64,000 nt of DNA from Tetracentron sinense (lineage: Eukaryota; Streptophyta; Magnoliopsida; Trochodendrales; Trochodendraceae), in assembly GCA_015143295.1 (NCBI GenBank), contig CM026557.1, positions 39,131,965 through 39,195,964 on the forward strand, written 5' to 3'. The first letter of the stretch is position 1, and each line of letters starts with the position of its first letter. The position numbers and the translations under genes are program-made. Below are positions 35,081 through 46,391 of the stretch, piece after piece. The notes beneath the pieces were generated by a model. It did no database searches and had not been told where the DNA came from. It was given only the letters and a program-made list of their open reading frames with translations.

Positions 35081-36280
35081 TTGATCGTTATACTGGTATC
35101 ATTTACCACATCTAGATATGATGATAAATCAGCATTGACGTATATATCATCATCAGTGTTATCTAAACTTGTAAAATCTTCACCCCCTAACTTTGATTCT
35201 GATATTATATTCGTCTTGTCTTGTATTTGTACTTTGTTGCATTTTAGTTACGAGTTGCTCGTATGTAATTTCATTGCTCACAATTACGCATCTTGAGACT
35301 CCACCCTTGTATGAGAATCTATCATTTTCATATACCCATTCACCATCATAAAAGCAAACAATATATTTCATGGTCATTACCTATAAATATGAAACATTTA
35401 TGCATTAATAAACATATAATAAAGTAAAATCATAAATAATAGACATTGGAACACTTAATCTGTTTTTAGATCGTTAATTAGAATGCAATCAATCGTGGAA
35501 TTTTTGGAAATGTCATGATCAATCGCGAAATGGTAGACAAATCACGACGATCAACCGCAAAATATTCGCGATCAATAAATAGTAATGGTTGGACGCTAAC
35601 TTGTCACGATCGACTGACCGTTAACTAGTCAAAATAAAGATTAATCGTAAATATTTTGATCTGATCGCAATAATATTTTATTGATCGTGAGTTTCTGTAA
35701 ATGATCGCGAAAATCAGAAATACGATCTTCTTCAACCTCTCGACTTCGAATCATTCAAGATGGAGGATCCCTCCATGGATCTTCTATTTACTTTAAAAAA
35801 TATTCTATTAAATAAAAAAATGACATAGAAATAAGAGAAGTGAATGATAGAAAGAAATTGGAGAGAGGGAAAAGAGAATATACCCTAAATTTCATCATAA
35901 AAAAATAGAGAGGAGGGATGGTAAGAACACTAACTACCACGGGATCTAACAGTGGAGTGATTGCGGGAGATGGTGGTATGAGACTGTGGCGTCGCCGGAG
36001 TGAAACGGGAACAATGGTGAGGAAGAAGAGAGCTGGGGAGGGGAGTTACACAATGGTAGGGAGAGTTTCTTTTCTTAACCCTTTTTATTTGGTTTAAAGG
36101 GTATAATAGACTTAAAAAGAACTTTAAGGTTATTTGAGGAAGTTTTTAAAAGTTAGGTGTATTTTGGGGGGTCTCAAGAAACCTTGGGTGTATTTTAGGA
36201 AAAATCCCTTATAAAAGGGTAATGGCCTAATGGGGCTTCCATTGCAAGCTGGCTTTAATATGCAGTTTGATTACCGTGCC

Positions 36281-36434
36281 TGGGTTTGTCCCAGTGTTAG
36301 TGTATCTTCCTTTGGGGAGGAGTGACTCGTGTTGGAGTCCTGGTGTGGCCGTTGAGTGCCCACCCTTGATTTCTAACCCACCTAACCTCCTTACCCAAAG
36401 ATAAATGATATACTGATTACAAAAAAAAAAAAAT
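36281..36434 (+). mobile_element. Short retroposon with poly-A tail (SINE-like), unit 2
   Basis: 154 bp ending in a run of 13-14 A, flanked by TTACCGTGCC (36271-36280) and GTTACCGTGCC (36435-36445). The direct repeat is a full 11 bp in unit 3. A poly-A end plus a target duplication of this length indicates LINE-mediated retroposition. A GTTGGAGTCC box could be a remnant of an internal promoter. It could be a SINE or the 3' end of a truncated LINE. Confidence 0.7.
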
Positions 36435-36445
36435 GTTACCGTGCC

Positions 36446-36754
36446 AACTCTTGTTTAGCCATGCTCTAGCTTTGGACTAAAGAATTAAATTATTTCAATT
36501 TATTATTATATACTCGAGCCAAGAGTCAAGTTTGAACACCCTACTACTCGTCTTGCTTGACTTGATTACACTTCTACTTGTAGCACAAGCTACATAAACC
36601 ACACAACCCTCTCCGGTGTGGTGGTGGGTTGATAGGCCCATTAGCTCGCTTCTAAGCCTAACACTGTGCTCTCTAACCCACTAATTACGGTTAACTAATG
36701 TTAGCCTATGCTAATAGGCTTGTGACCTAACCATATTTGGTAACAAAAGAAAGA
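36446..36754 (+). other. Intervening non-coding sequence, unit 2
   Basis: No gene. Includes a 40-bp segment GGTTGATAGGCCCATTAGCT (about 36627-36666) that recurs near 59491 outside the duplication, so part of it is an unrecognised dispersed repeat. Confidence 0.5.
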
Positions 36755-36780
36755 GAGCAATGCTACGATTCCTTCCACTT

Positions 36781-36811
<31 letters not shown>

Positions 36812-36957
36812 GTCCACTCTCCGCCCTATTTTTATAGCTAAAGATAAAATAGTACGACACTTTTTACAGGTCCCATTATTTTATTTGTCTTTTGTTTAAA
36901 TTTAAGAAAGACAACCGAGGAGAGTGGACAGCCGGGAAAATGGACATAACATTGCTT
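36755..36957. mobile_element. MITE-like inverted-repeat element, unit 2
   Basis: 203 bp with imperfect inverted ends (GAGCAATGCTAC against AAGCAATGTTAT read from the other side) and an inner inverted GTCCACTCTCC. Flanks AAGAAAGA and AAGAAAAA may be an 8-bp target duplication but are low in complexity. Contains a CTTTCA hexanucleotide microsatellite (about 36776-36810). The class is uncertain. Confidence 0.45.
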
Positions 36958-37048
36958 AAGAAAAAAATAGGAGTCATGCCAAATATATTAATTCCCAAAA
37001 CAAAAAATAAGAGTCATGCCCATTTATTGCAGCTAGGGTGGAACTGGA

Positions 37049-37603
37049 TGTTGTGGGAAAATTACAACAATAAAAATTACCAGAAAGAAAAGAATAAACC
37101 AAAAACACACACACAAAGGAACATAAGAGATATACGTGGTTCGGCAACAACTCTATGTCACAGGTCAAGATCCGATCACTTCTTATTCACGAAAACTTTA
37201 AGGAACAGTGCAAAAACACTCAACTCACCTTCTCTATGAAAATCCAAAGAAGAATCTCTATCTATCATCCCTTAAACCTTTTCCAAGCCCTACTATGCTT
37301 TAACCCTTTCTATTATCTCTCTCCCAATGCAAAAGCATTCCCTTGATCCTCAGATCACAACCATAGACCCATAACTATGTATTATAGGCCTAAACATGGA
37401 GTCCTAGACAGATAAGAAGTCCCATAATCGGAATAGGGGTTTCTCATAGCATAAAATACTTAAAATAGCAATTTCCCAAAGAAATCTGCGTACCCGGGCA
37501 GTCAAATGGAGCCCCGAGCGATCGATCCCCCACGGCGATCGATCTCCCTTGGTGGGCGATCGATCGCCTTTTGGTCTTGTCGAATCCGAGCCAAACTCCA
37601 ACA
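37049..37603 (-). repeat. 3' LTR of Copia element, unit 2
   Basis: 555 bp. On the minus strand it begins TGTTGGAGTTTGG, then three GATCGATC palindromes (perfect GGCGATCGATCGCC at 37555-37568), then a degenerate TATA region, and ends CAACA. Confidence 0.85.
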
Positions 37604-38199
37604 TTCTCCACCTTGGCGAGAATTCCGCGACCACCGCAACCAAAAGAACCGATTTGCTAATCACCAAACAAACCTTCAAGATAGAACACCGCATCACCCA
37701 CATCTGGGAAGCACCTCCACCGCGAACCAAAATCTCTCTCAAAATTTTGAAACCCTTTTTGCAATTACCGCAAACCCGTTTACAAATACCGTAAACTTGC
37801 TTTAACCTTGCACGTCTCTGTACCATCTGCGATCGAGACCCACCAGCTACACACACCCTCAAATCCACCCCGGAAAGCACTCCACCGGATTCGATAAAAC
37901 ATGGTCAAAACTCATGTGTAGCCTGAAAACTCATTCTCCAATCTAGAAGAATCCCGGACGAGGACATAGACCTGTCCTCTCCGTCAAAGGCATAACATCA
38001 CCAGCTGCATCCTTATGAAAACCTACGGAATACCCATCTCTGCACCGACTGCGAAAGAGACATTAGGTAAGCTTTCTACCCTCTACATAACATCAGGTTT
38101 TTGTTTCCTGCAGTCTTTGTAGTCGCTCCACCTACCACCGTATTCCCCTGTAGGAGATATAATCCACCACATTCATCCCTTCATCAAACTAAGCAACCC

Positions 38200-38576
38200 T
38201 ACATTCCCGTTTTATTTTGATAACTCCACCTGCAATTGAGTAGCAACAGCATCAGTGTCTAATTGCCCGAGTGATATTAAATTCCTTCGCAACTTAGGGA
38301 CACAAGTTACCCCTCCCAAATTCTGAATAACTCCATCAAACATTTTTATATTTACATTACCAAACCCATGATTTCACATTCAAATCTATCACCCATGAAC
38401 ACTTTTTCTATCCCCTTTTGGAGTGTATCAAAAAATTTCATATTTGAGCAAATATGACAAGAAGCCCCCAAATCTAAAATCCACTCACCAGAAGAATTAT
38501 CCATACCTTTGCAAACTGTGAAAGCATCTCCAATGTATTCCTCCTTGTCAGAAAGAATTTCTCTTCCCATTAGCAC
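38200..38576 (-). pseudogene. Copia protease fragment, unit 2
   Basis: The minus-strand frame contains WILDLGASCHICSNMKFF. The catalytic D-S-G-A motif of Copia proteases reads D-L-G-A here, so the active site is altered. After EIMG the frame is broken, but NLISLGQLDTDG-type sequence continues toward 38250. It follows gag directly. Confidence 0.75.
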
Positions 38577-38589
38577 GCCTCGGACACTC

Positions 38590-39255
38590 CCTTTTGAAGT
38601 GCCCTAATTCTTTGCAATGATAGCATTGGATCCCGCCTTTTCCCTTGGATTTGGATCTGCCCCTGCCTTTTCCAGATCCTCTCTCCAAGTCATTTCCTCC
38701 TCCCCAGCAAGCATGACATGATTATTTACATCATACGATGACTTCCGCCTAATCTCGTAAGAGAGTAGCGCCACCATGACCTCCTCCATTAGCAATGTCT
38801 CATTGCCATACATGAAGGTTGTCACCAAGTGATCATATGAGTCAGGAAGTGATGTAAGAAGTCCCACGGCCTGGTCTTCTTCATCCACCTTAACCAACTT
38901 TCTGCAGTTGATTCAAGATCTGGTTGAAATGTTAACGTGCTCCATGAGATCTGCACTTTTCGTCATCTTTAAAGTATTGAATTCCTTTTTCAAGTATAAC
39001 CTATTGGTAAAGCTCTTTCGATATAAAGTATTTCCAACTTCTTCCAAAGATCCGGTGTCAATTCCTCATCTATAAAGCTATGCATCACGTTATCTGCAAG
39101 ATATAGGCGTATGGGCTGACTACCCTCGCCTCAATGTCCTTCAATCTGCATCGGGCATCTTTTCCAGTTTACCGGAATCCCCCTTCAACGCCCTTGCGAG
39201 ACCCTGTTGAACTAGGATTTCCTTTACCTTCCTTTGCTACAGGTTGAAACTCCAT
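38590..39255 (-). pseudogene. gag: Copia gag, unit 2 (decayed)
   Basis: ATG at 39255 on the minus strand (MEFQPVAKEGKGNP), then a stop and several frameshifts. Recognisable blocks are the LLTSLPDSYDHLVTT and EEVMVALLSYEIRRKS regions (38604-38897). It is more damaged than the unit 3 copy: the zinc knuckle is disrupted by base changes and frame loss. Confidence 0.8.
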
Positions 39256-39337
39256 TTTCCGTCAAACTTTTCCAGTGAAATTGCTCGGAATGTTTATAGC
39301 AACTGAAAAATATTTTAATCTGAAGCTGATAACAATC

Positions 39338-39924
39338 TATTGTGGGGAAAATTTACAACAATAGAAATTACCAAACGGAAAAGAATAAACCAAAAACACA
39401 CACACAAAGGAACACAAGAGATATACGTGGTTCGGCAACAACTGCCTACGTCCATGGGTCAAAATCCGATTGCTTCTTGATTCACAGAAACCTTGAGGAA
39501 CCAGTACAAAAAGCACTCAACTCACCTTCTCTATGAAAACCCAAAGAAGAATCTTATCTACCCTCCCCTTAAACCTTCCCAAACCCTAGAATGCTATAAC
39601 CCTTTCTATTATCTCTCACTCCCAATGTGAAAGCATAATTCCTTGATTCGTAGATCACAATCCTAGACCCATAACTACGTATTTATAGGCCTAAACATGG
39701 AGTCCTAGACAGATAGAAAGTCCCCAATTGGAATAGGGGTTTCCCAAAGCATAAAATACTTAAAAATAGCAATTTCCCAAAGAAATCCACTACCCGGGCC
39801 GTCAAAACGGCGCCCCGGGCGATCGATCCCCACTAGGGGTGATCTATCGCCCACCGGTGATCGATCTCCTTGGGGGCGATCGATCGCCCCTTTGGTCTTG
39901 TCGAATCCGAGCCAAACTCCAACA
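39338..39924 (-). repeat. 5' LTR of Copia element, unit 2
   Basis: 587 bp, related to 37049-37603 but carrying extra differences, for example a further GATCGATC block and TATTG for TGTTG at its left edge. TATA box on the minus strand at 39680-39687. The damaged primer site adjoins at 39322-39337. Confidence 0.85.
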
Positions 39925-40135
39925 CTGGACGGGTTGAGTTCAACTGAAATCCTGAGTTTATGATCCAAACTCCAATCTATAAATTATTGCCCGCCTTAAA
40001 CTCCAAGACTTTAGAAAGTAAGGAAAAAAGAAAAAAATAAGTCTAATGTTTAATATATAGTAACACCAAATAAAAAATACCATATTGTTTTTTTATTTAT
40101 CGATAAATTTTTTAAACTTCAGGTTCCTCCCAAAT

Positions 40136-40993
40136 TCTCAATTTGGGGTATTGATGTCATCGGACCTATAGCTCCGAAAGCATCAAACGAACATCAATTC
40201 ATCCTGGTTGCAATCGATTACTTTACCAAATGAATCGAGACAGTCTCTTATGACAATGTCACAGCCTCCGTGGTACAGCGTTTTCTAAAAAGGGATATCA
40301 TCTGTCGGTACAGAGTCCCATATAAGATTGTAACAGATAATGCTCTCAACTTCTGCAACAATGGAATGATTGATCTCTGCCAGAAATTTAAAATATAGCA
40401 TCACAACTCCACGCCATGCAGGCCTCAAACTAATGGTGTAGTTGAAGCAGCCAACAAGAACATGAAGAAAATCATTGAAAAGATGGCAACAATTACTCTG
40501 CCTGGCTTGAGATGCTCCCATACACACTCATGGCTTATAGAACGTCCATTGAAACCTCAATAGGTGCAACGCATTTCTCTCTGGCCTATGGTATAGAAGT
40601 AGTCTTCCCCATCGAAGTAGAGATTCCTTCACTCCGAGTGCTAATTAAGCAGACACACTCAGAAGCAGAATTAGCACAGACCAGGTTTGAGTAGCTGAAT
40701 TTGATTGAAGAGCGGCAACTGAAAGCCATCAATCACTCCCAAGCCTATCAGAGGCATATGGCTAGGGTATTTGACAAGAAGGTCAAGCCTCGCAACATCG
40801 AAGTCGGTAACCTAATTCTCCAGAAAATGTTGCCAACCGTCCTGACCTGAGGGGTAGGTTCACACCCAACTATGAAGGCCCATACATCGTCCGAGACAAA
40901 TTCTCAGGCAATGCCCTTCGACTCGGACGCATGGATGACGAAGACCTCCCAGAGCCCGTCAACATAGACAAAGTCAAGAAATACTACGCTTAG
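40136..40993 (+). pseudogene. Integrase fragment, unit 3
   Basis: Same stops as units 1 and 2 up to about 40675, then follows unit 1 (including the TAG after ACCAGGTTTGAG), not unit 2. Ends at TAG 40991-40993. Confidence 0.85.
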
Positions 40994-42980
40994 GGTCTAG
41001 ATCTGAAAGGCGCTTTGCACTCTTAGCTTCTCTAGGAAATTACAGGAGGCCATCTTTGGCACACTCCTTATCCCAAATATTGTAAACCCTTTTACAAAAA
41101 TCAATGAAATCCACTAGTTAGCCCTTTGAGCCTAATAGCCTTTCGTTCACAAAACCTTTTCAGGGACACCCTCCCTCGCCAATCTGTGGCACTTGCCTGA
41201 ACTACGTCATGACCTGATCCTGCAAAGGATACGTAGGTAACCTGACAAATTAGGTGCGGTCACTAATAGGAGCAGGGCATTCCCTGTGTCAACCTCCAGG
41301 ATCCCTTTTCCTCATAAAGAATCTAACCTCACCGACTCTCCCATAGGGTTATTGCCCGAGAAAAAATCCTCTCGACTTGCCCAGACAAGTCGAATCTGAA
41401 GGGTACAAAGTTTTCATCAAAGGAAAACCCAAAATAAAAGTCGAAACATTCCTAAAGGTAGAGACTCCCCCGCAGAGACAACCTCTCCGGATTTTCTCCC
41501 CAAGCAAAATCCTCTAAACTTCCTCAGCGAAGTTGACACCAAAGTATAAAAAATTTTCATCAAGGGGAATCTCAAAAGAAGTCGAATCATTCTCAAGAAT
41601 CAGAGACTCCCCACAGAGATAAAACTCTCTGGACTCTTTTCTTTCAGCAGAGACAACCTCTCTCACTCTCCCCGATAGAGACGACCTCTCTCAAATTCCC
41701 CTGTAGAACAAAAAAAAACTCTAAAAGAATGCAAATTAACTATATCCCAGGATGCCCCAAACTTTGGTCCCCAATCCTACGTTTCGTCCTACTCTAAGTC
41801 CTTCTAGATCCCCTAGAAACTGTGAGTGCAAGCATAAAATCACATCTACACCCTTGGCGGAAAATAGAATCCCTATATTCCCCAGAGGAGCGCCATGCAG
41901 GGCAATAACGGGAGAAAGCTTATTTTTCTCAGCAAATCATGGGCTTCCCCAGCAAGTTGCGGGCATGAGTGAAAACCAGTAACAGTCTCATTGCGCAAAA
42001 ATCACGTGATTCCAAACCTAGTCTTGCAACTAGGGATAAAAAATGGATAAAATCAATCAGCTCCGCAGGCATGAAGAAAACTATCAACGGCCTCATCGCG
42101 CAAAAATTATGTGAACCATGACTTGGTCATTCCAAGGGTAAAAAAGGGAGAAAAAGCTGAAAATCAGTTGGCAACAACATCCGGCAGCAATCAGACTCAC
42201 TAGATTCCCCAGTTATCCCCAGCAGTTAGGAACTCTCAGTGGATGAGTATCCTAGCAGAGATTTCAACAGGGAATATCCCCAACAGATGTTTAACTCCCA
42301 AGCATTCCCCAGTAGAGAATCCTCCGAAAAACATCTCCCTAGCATATAAGCAAACATCGGGGAAATCTCTAACAAACCAGAAGTCCTTAACAGTGGTCCA
42401 CAACAGAAGCCCACTCCCTAGCAGATCCTCGATGACGAACAATTTCCAATCCCCGGCAGATCCCCAGTAGAAGCCCCGACAGCTCACAACAGTACTCTTC
42501 CTCCAACAAGAGTCTAGAAGCTTCCAAAGCATATCAGAAAGATTCTCTTCATTTGACAAGCTTGTCTACCTCGACAGCATTCTGCTCTGAATCATACTCC
42601 TCTCTTCGAGAGTGAAAGATAATTCACAAATCCCTTAAGCCCTAACATAGGCGATTTACTGGCACATCTGAAAGCTAACTAAGCATTTTTGTTGTCAAAT
42701 TAAAATCTTTGCAAAAGTCTTCTACACTTTTCTAAAAAGACTTTCAAAAGCGAATTTTTGATATCAAAATCTGTTTGTACCAATCGGCACCAAGCAGTTA
42801 TGGCCAGCAAGCAGAGGAAGCCTACGCCGCGCATCCTCGCCAATTGCGAATCGTCGTAGAGTCATGGGAAAGCATCCTCGTCTTTATCCTTGTATGACAG
42901 CATAAATCATATCCTGCATGATTAAAATCCAGTCTCTCTTAGGTAACTCCAATATCAATCCAGCATCATACCTCAAAACT
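40994..42980 (+). other. 3' non-coding region, unit 3
   Basis: Equivalent of 16681-18680. It follows unit 1 up to about 41400, then switches to share the single-base deletions of unit 2. Confidence 0.7.
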
Positions 42981-43605
42981 TGTGACACCCCATGTGTTTT
43001 AGACATCCTGTGTGCTCCGTGACAGCCTCGCCACAAAACAACATTACCTCCTACATGTCTCTCTTTGTGACACCCTTGTGTGCCATAAACATCTTGTGTG
43101 CTCCGTGACAGCCTCGTCACAAAACAAAATTACCTCCTGCATGTCACCCTTTGTGACAGCCCCGTGTGTCCTAGATATCCTGTGTGCTCTATGACAGCCT
43201 CGTCACAAAGCAGCATTACCTCCTACATGTCTCTCTTTGTGACACCCACGTGTGTCCTAGACATCCTGTGTGCTCCACGATAGCCTTGTCACAAAACAAC
43301 ATTACCTCCTGTATGTCTCTCTGTGTGACACCCCCGTGTGTCCTAGACTTCCTGTGTGCTCCGTGACAGCCTCGTCACAAAATAGCATTACCTCCTGAAT
43401 GTCTCCCTTTGTGACACTTCATGTGTCCTAAACATCTTGTGTGCTCCATGACAGCCTCGTCACAAAACAACATTACCACTTGCATGTCTTTCTTTGTGAC
43501 ACCCCCGTGTGTCCTAGACATCCTGTGTGCTCCGTGACAGCCTCGTCACAAAATAACATTACCTTATGCATGTCTACCTTTGTGACACCCACATGTGTCC
43601 CTTAA
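42981..43605 (+). repeat. 86-bp tandem array, unit 3 copy
   Basis: Same unit order as the other two arrays, including the variant unit with a missing base (GTGACACTTCATG) shared only with unit 2. Confidence 0.95.
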
Positions 43606-43781
43606 CACCTCATGAGTTCTAACACCCTATGTGTCCCCTAAAACTCTACGTGTCCCCTTTTAACACCCCATGTGTCCTCCGACCATTTCAGTTAATATCC
43701 CCGGGAAACACCGTTTCGATCAAAACCCCTACAGCTTTCGAGCAACAACCTCTCTTGGCTAAGGGCCTCTGTGCCACGCCA

Positions 43782-46190
43782 TGTAGAGACCCAGATCTTT
43801 TTCATATTTTTAATTGCAAGTATTAAGAGTATTATAGTCTTTGTGATGTTTTAATGTTTATGTATTTATATCTAATTGGTAGAGTGTGATTAAGGCTTAG
43901 TCAAACTTGTAAGCGGATGGATGTCATAACACACCCGAAACTTTAGGAAGCTCTAGTTTTAGCACCGTTTATTGGAATTGAGTGATTCTTGAACCATTAG
44001 AAAGGTATTGAACCCTCTTCGATGATCATGTTTAATGTTTTTCCATATTTTAGTCTAAGCTAAGTCAAAAGGCGGGTTTTCCATTGTCTTGTTTGATGGA
44101 ATTGCAATCAGTCAACTTTGGGGACAATTTGGTCCATAAATGAAAGGAAATTTGGAAATTCTAAAACATTAACAATGTTCCTTTTCGAAAGACGAATCCA
44201 GCGCAAGTTGAATCGTCGAAATCCGACGAGCGAGTCAAAAGTTATAACCAAAACAGTATGATGGGTCAAGAATCTGCAAAGCACCGATTGCTAGCGATCG
44301 ATCGATATACAAAACGATCGCTCGGTCAGAAGTAGCGATCGATCGGTCCAAACCAATCGATCGGTATCTATCGACTAGTCCAAAATTTTTTATGTGAAAA
44401 TTTTCCAGAGATGGTGTTTTCAACCGATCACTCGGCCAGAAACACCGATCGATCGGTAGGTGACCGATCGCTTGGTCTTTCGTGTTTTTGCAGAATTTCA
44501 TTAAGGATTTTTGGTCTGTTGGTTCTCAGACCTTGGGGCTATAAATAGGGATCCTATTTCAGGGTATTAGAATACTCTACCTATTTCTACCTAATTTGGT
44601 AAAAAATGAGAGAAAAACCTAGGGTTTGAGAGATAGATTTCTTGGGGAAGAAGGAGATAGCTTGGATATTGCAAGGAGAGCTTGGAAAGCTTCCCCAAAT
44701 CACCTCAGGAGCATTTTGAATCCAAGGGAAGGATTCCTAAGGTCGATATACTATCCTAATCAACTCTATTTAATGTTTGGTGAATATTAATATGATAGGA
44801 ATGATAGAATAGAGGTTAGATGCATTTTTCCCAAATTTTCTATGAAGTAAGCTAATTATTGATGGAAATGTGGATTTGAATGTGGATAGAATATATGGAG
44901 GATGGGAAATGTATGGAGGATGGGATGATATGTGGATGTGGATGATATTGGATTGTATGGATGGATTATGGTTCGATGAATGCTTGAAAATGTAGAAGGG
45001 CAATGAATTCATATTATGCGTACTCAAGATATTTGTGAAAATGCTTGAGAGGAAAAATGCTATTATACTCTTATGAAATTGTGGTAAGATATGTATATGT
45101 GATTGTTTGTTAAGTGTCTAATTACTTGTATGGAAATTGATAGTCGAGAAGTAAAACTTAGAAGAAAATCTCTCAGACCGGAATTCTCTAACTATTTGGT
45201 ATGGGATAGTATAGTGGAGTTTCTATGGTGGGAGATCGGAATCTAAGCAAATACCAACTCGAATGTAATTTCGACACTTAAGCACATATGCACGTGTATA
45301 TTAAGAAAAGAGTCTCACAAGTTACACATGTGGACCACAGCATGAGCATGGCATACGTATGACATTCTGAATAAGCATAAGCATGACATGGTCTGTATCC
45401 GCCAAGAACGGCATGTCAACCATTTGATTCTTAAGCATGGTCCGTATCTGCCAAGAACGGCATGCCAACTATATGATTCTTAGACATGGTCCGTATCCGC
45501 CAAGAACGGCATGTCACATCATTGTATGATCTGAATAAGTGCATAAGCATCTCACAAGCACGTGGTCTCATAAGCATAAGCAGCTCATAAGGGTATTGTC
45601 TTCTAAGTCTAAGATTCTCACAAGTACACGAGTTAAGGTGATGATATGATGATATGTGCACCGTTCTTCCGTACTTTGATTATGTTGTTATGCTATTGGA
45701 TATGTTTTCTAACTAAGTGCAGGTATATTATTATTTTGGTTGGATTTTATATACACTAAGTACCTTTGTGCTCAGTCGGACTTTGTCTTGGCAGGTTTAG
45801 AGCAGGAGTACACGGCGGAGCAGTGGATTGAGGAAGCTTACGTCGAGGAAGGAGGTAAAGGTAAGCCTTCCAATGAGGGAGCCAGGGGCTTGATAGTTAC
45901 CCCTATTAGCTTATGTTCTGTTTGGATTGAGAGATTTTGTAATAGACCTTTTGGAGGATGTTGCTCATTAGATTTTTATAGTTGTGCATTTATACCTTTG
46001 GTTATAGTGAGTTGTATATGTTGACCATAGACTTGTGCAGGTTGGTTATAGTTTATATATCAAAATTTTATTACTCTCATTTTTGGAGACTTGTGTAGTA
46101 AGCCTTGTATGCATGGTTTTTAAGCAGGTTAAGAAAATATGACGATTCCAAAGTCCTATTTTAGTTTTGTAGGATTTTGGAGTTGTTACA
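43782..46190 (+). mobile_element. Solo LTR of Del/Tekay type, copy 3
   Basis: 2,409 bp, same flanks CGCCA and CACCA. TATA box at 44540-44547. Almost identical to copy 2. Confidence 0.75.
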
Positions 46191-46377
46191 CACCATCTCT
46201 GCATCCACTTTCTTCCCCAGCTACTCGCTACTCCCCGGGTAGTAGCCGTAATCTCTGCATAAGCACTCACCACTTGCATAGCACGCATCATGCCGCATTC
46301 CCAAAATCCAATCTTTGTTGTAAAAATTGGATGATTCTAGTCTTTGTCATTCAATTATCAATCTCAGCATTCTTCGA

Positions 46378-46391
46378 CAAAGAGGGGCAGC
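46378..46391 (+). other. Polypurine tract before LTR C, copy 3
   Basis: CAAAGAGGGGCAGC abutting TGTAAGCACCC. Confidence 0.8.

Larger units (their letters stand above)
33213..36208. mobile_element. Long-TIR MULE-like element, unit 2
   Basis: 2,996 bp bounded by GGGATTTTTCC and GGAAAAATCCC, with perfect 9-bp flanks TTATAAAAG (33204-33212 and 36209-36217). The ends are imperfect inverted repeats of about 300 bp (33213-33510 against 35910-36208), which share CCAAAATACACC, TATACCCTTTAA and CTCTTCTTCCTCACC. Long inverted ends with 9-bp duplications are characteristic of Mutator-like elements. No transposase motif was found inside, so it is non-autonomous. The interior holds a tandem array and some possibly captured sequence. 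Confidence 0.85.
37049..39924 (-). mobile_element. Tork-like Copia element with gag and protease only, unit 2
   Basis: LTRs 37049-37603 and 39338-39924 flank 1,734 bp of internal sequence read on the minus strand. Perfect target duplication CTGGA (37044-37048 and 39925-39929). LTR termini are TGTTG and CAACA on the minus strand, and a purine-rich AAGGTGGAGAA precedes the 3' LTR. The internal region encodes Gag and a protease fragment only; reverse transcriptase, RNase H and most of integrase are missing. The lineage is inferred from Gag similarity to the TNT1 group. Confidence 0.85.
23733..40135 (+). repeat. Tandem unit 2 (16.4 kb)
   Basis: Matches 40136-56598 from end to end. Order: integrase, 3' region, 86-bp array, solo LTR, PPT, LTR C, MULE-MITE, MULE, poly-A retroposon, MITE-like repeat, Copia element. 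The left junction is LTR D. At the right end CCCAAAT joins TCTCAATTTGGGG of the next unit with only 2 bp of shared sequence. Confidence 0.9.

Noticed and set aside
36755..36957. Firm assignment of the 203-bp inverted repeat to hAT
   Set aside because: Ends are imperfect and the possible 8-bp flanks are simple AAGAAA sequence; left as MITE-like only.
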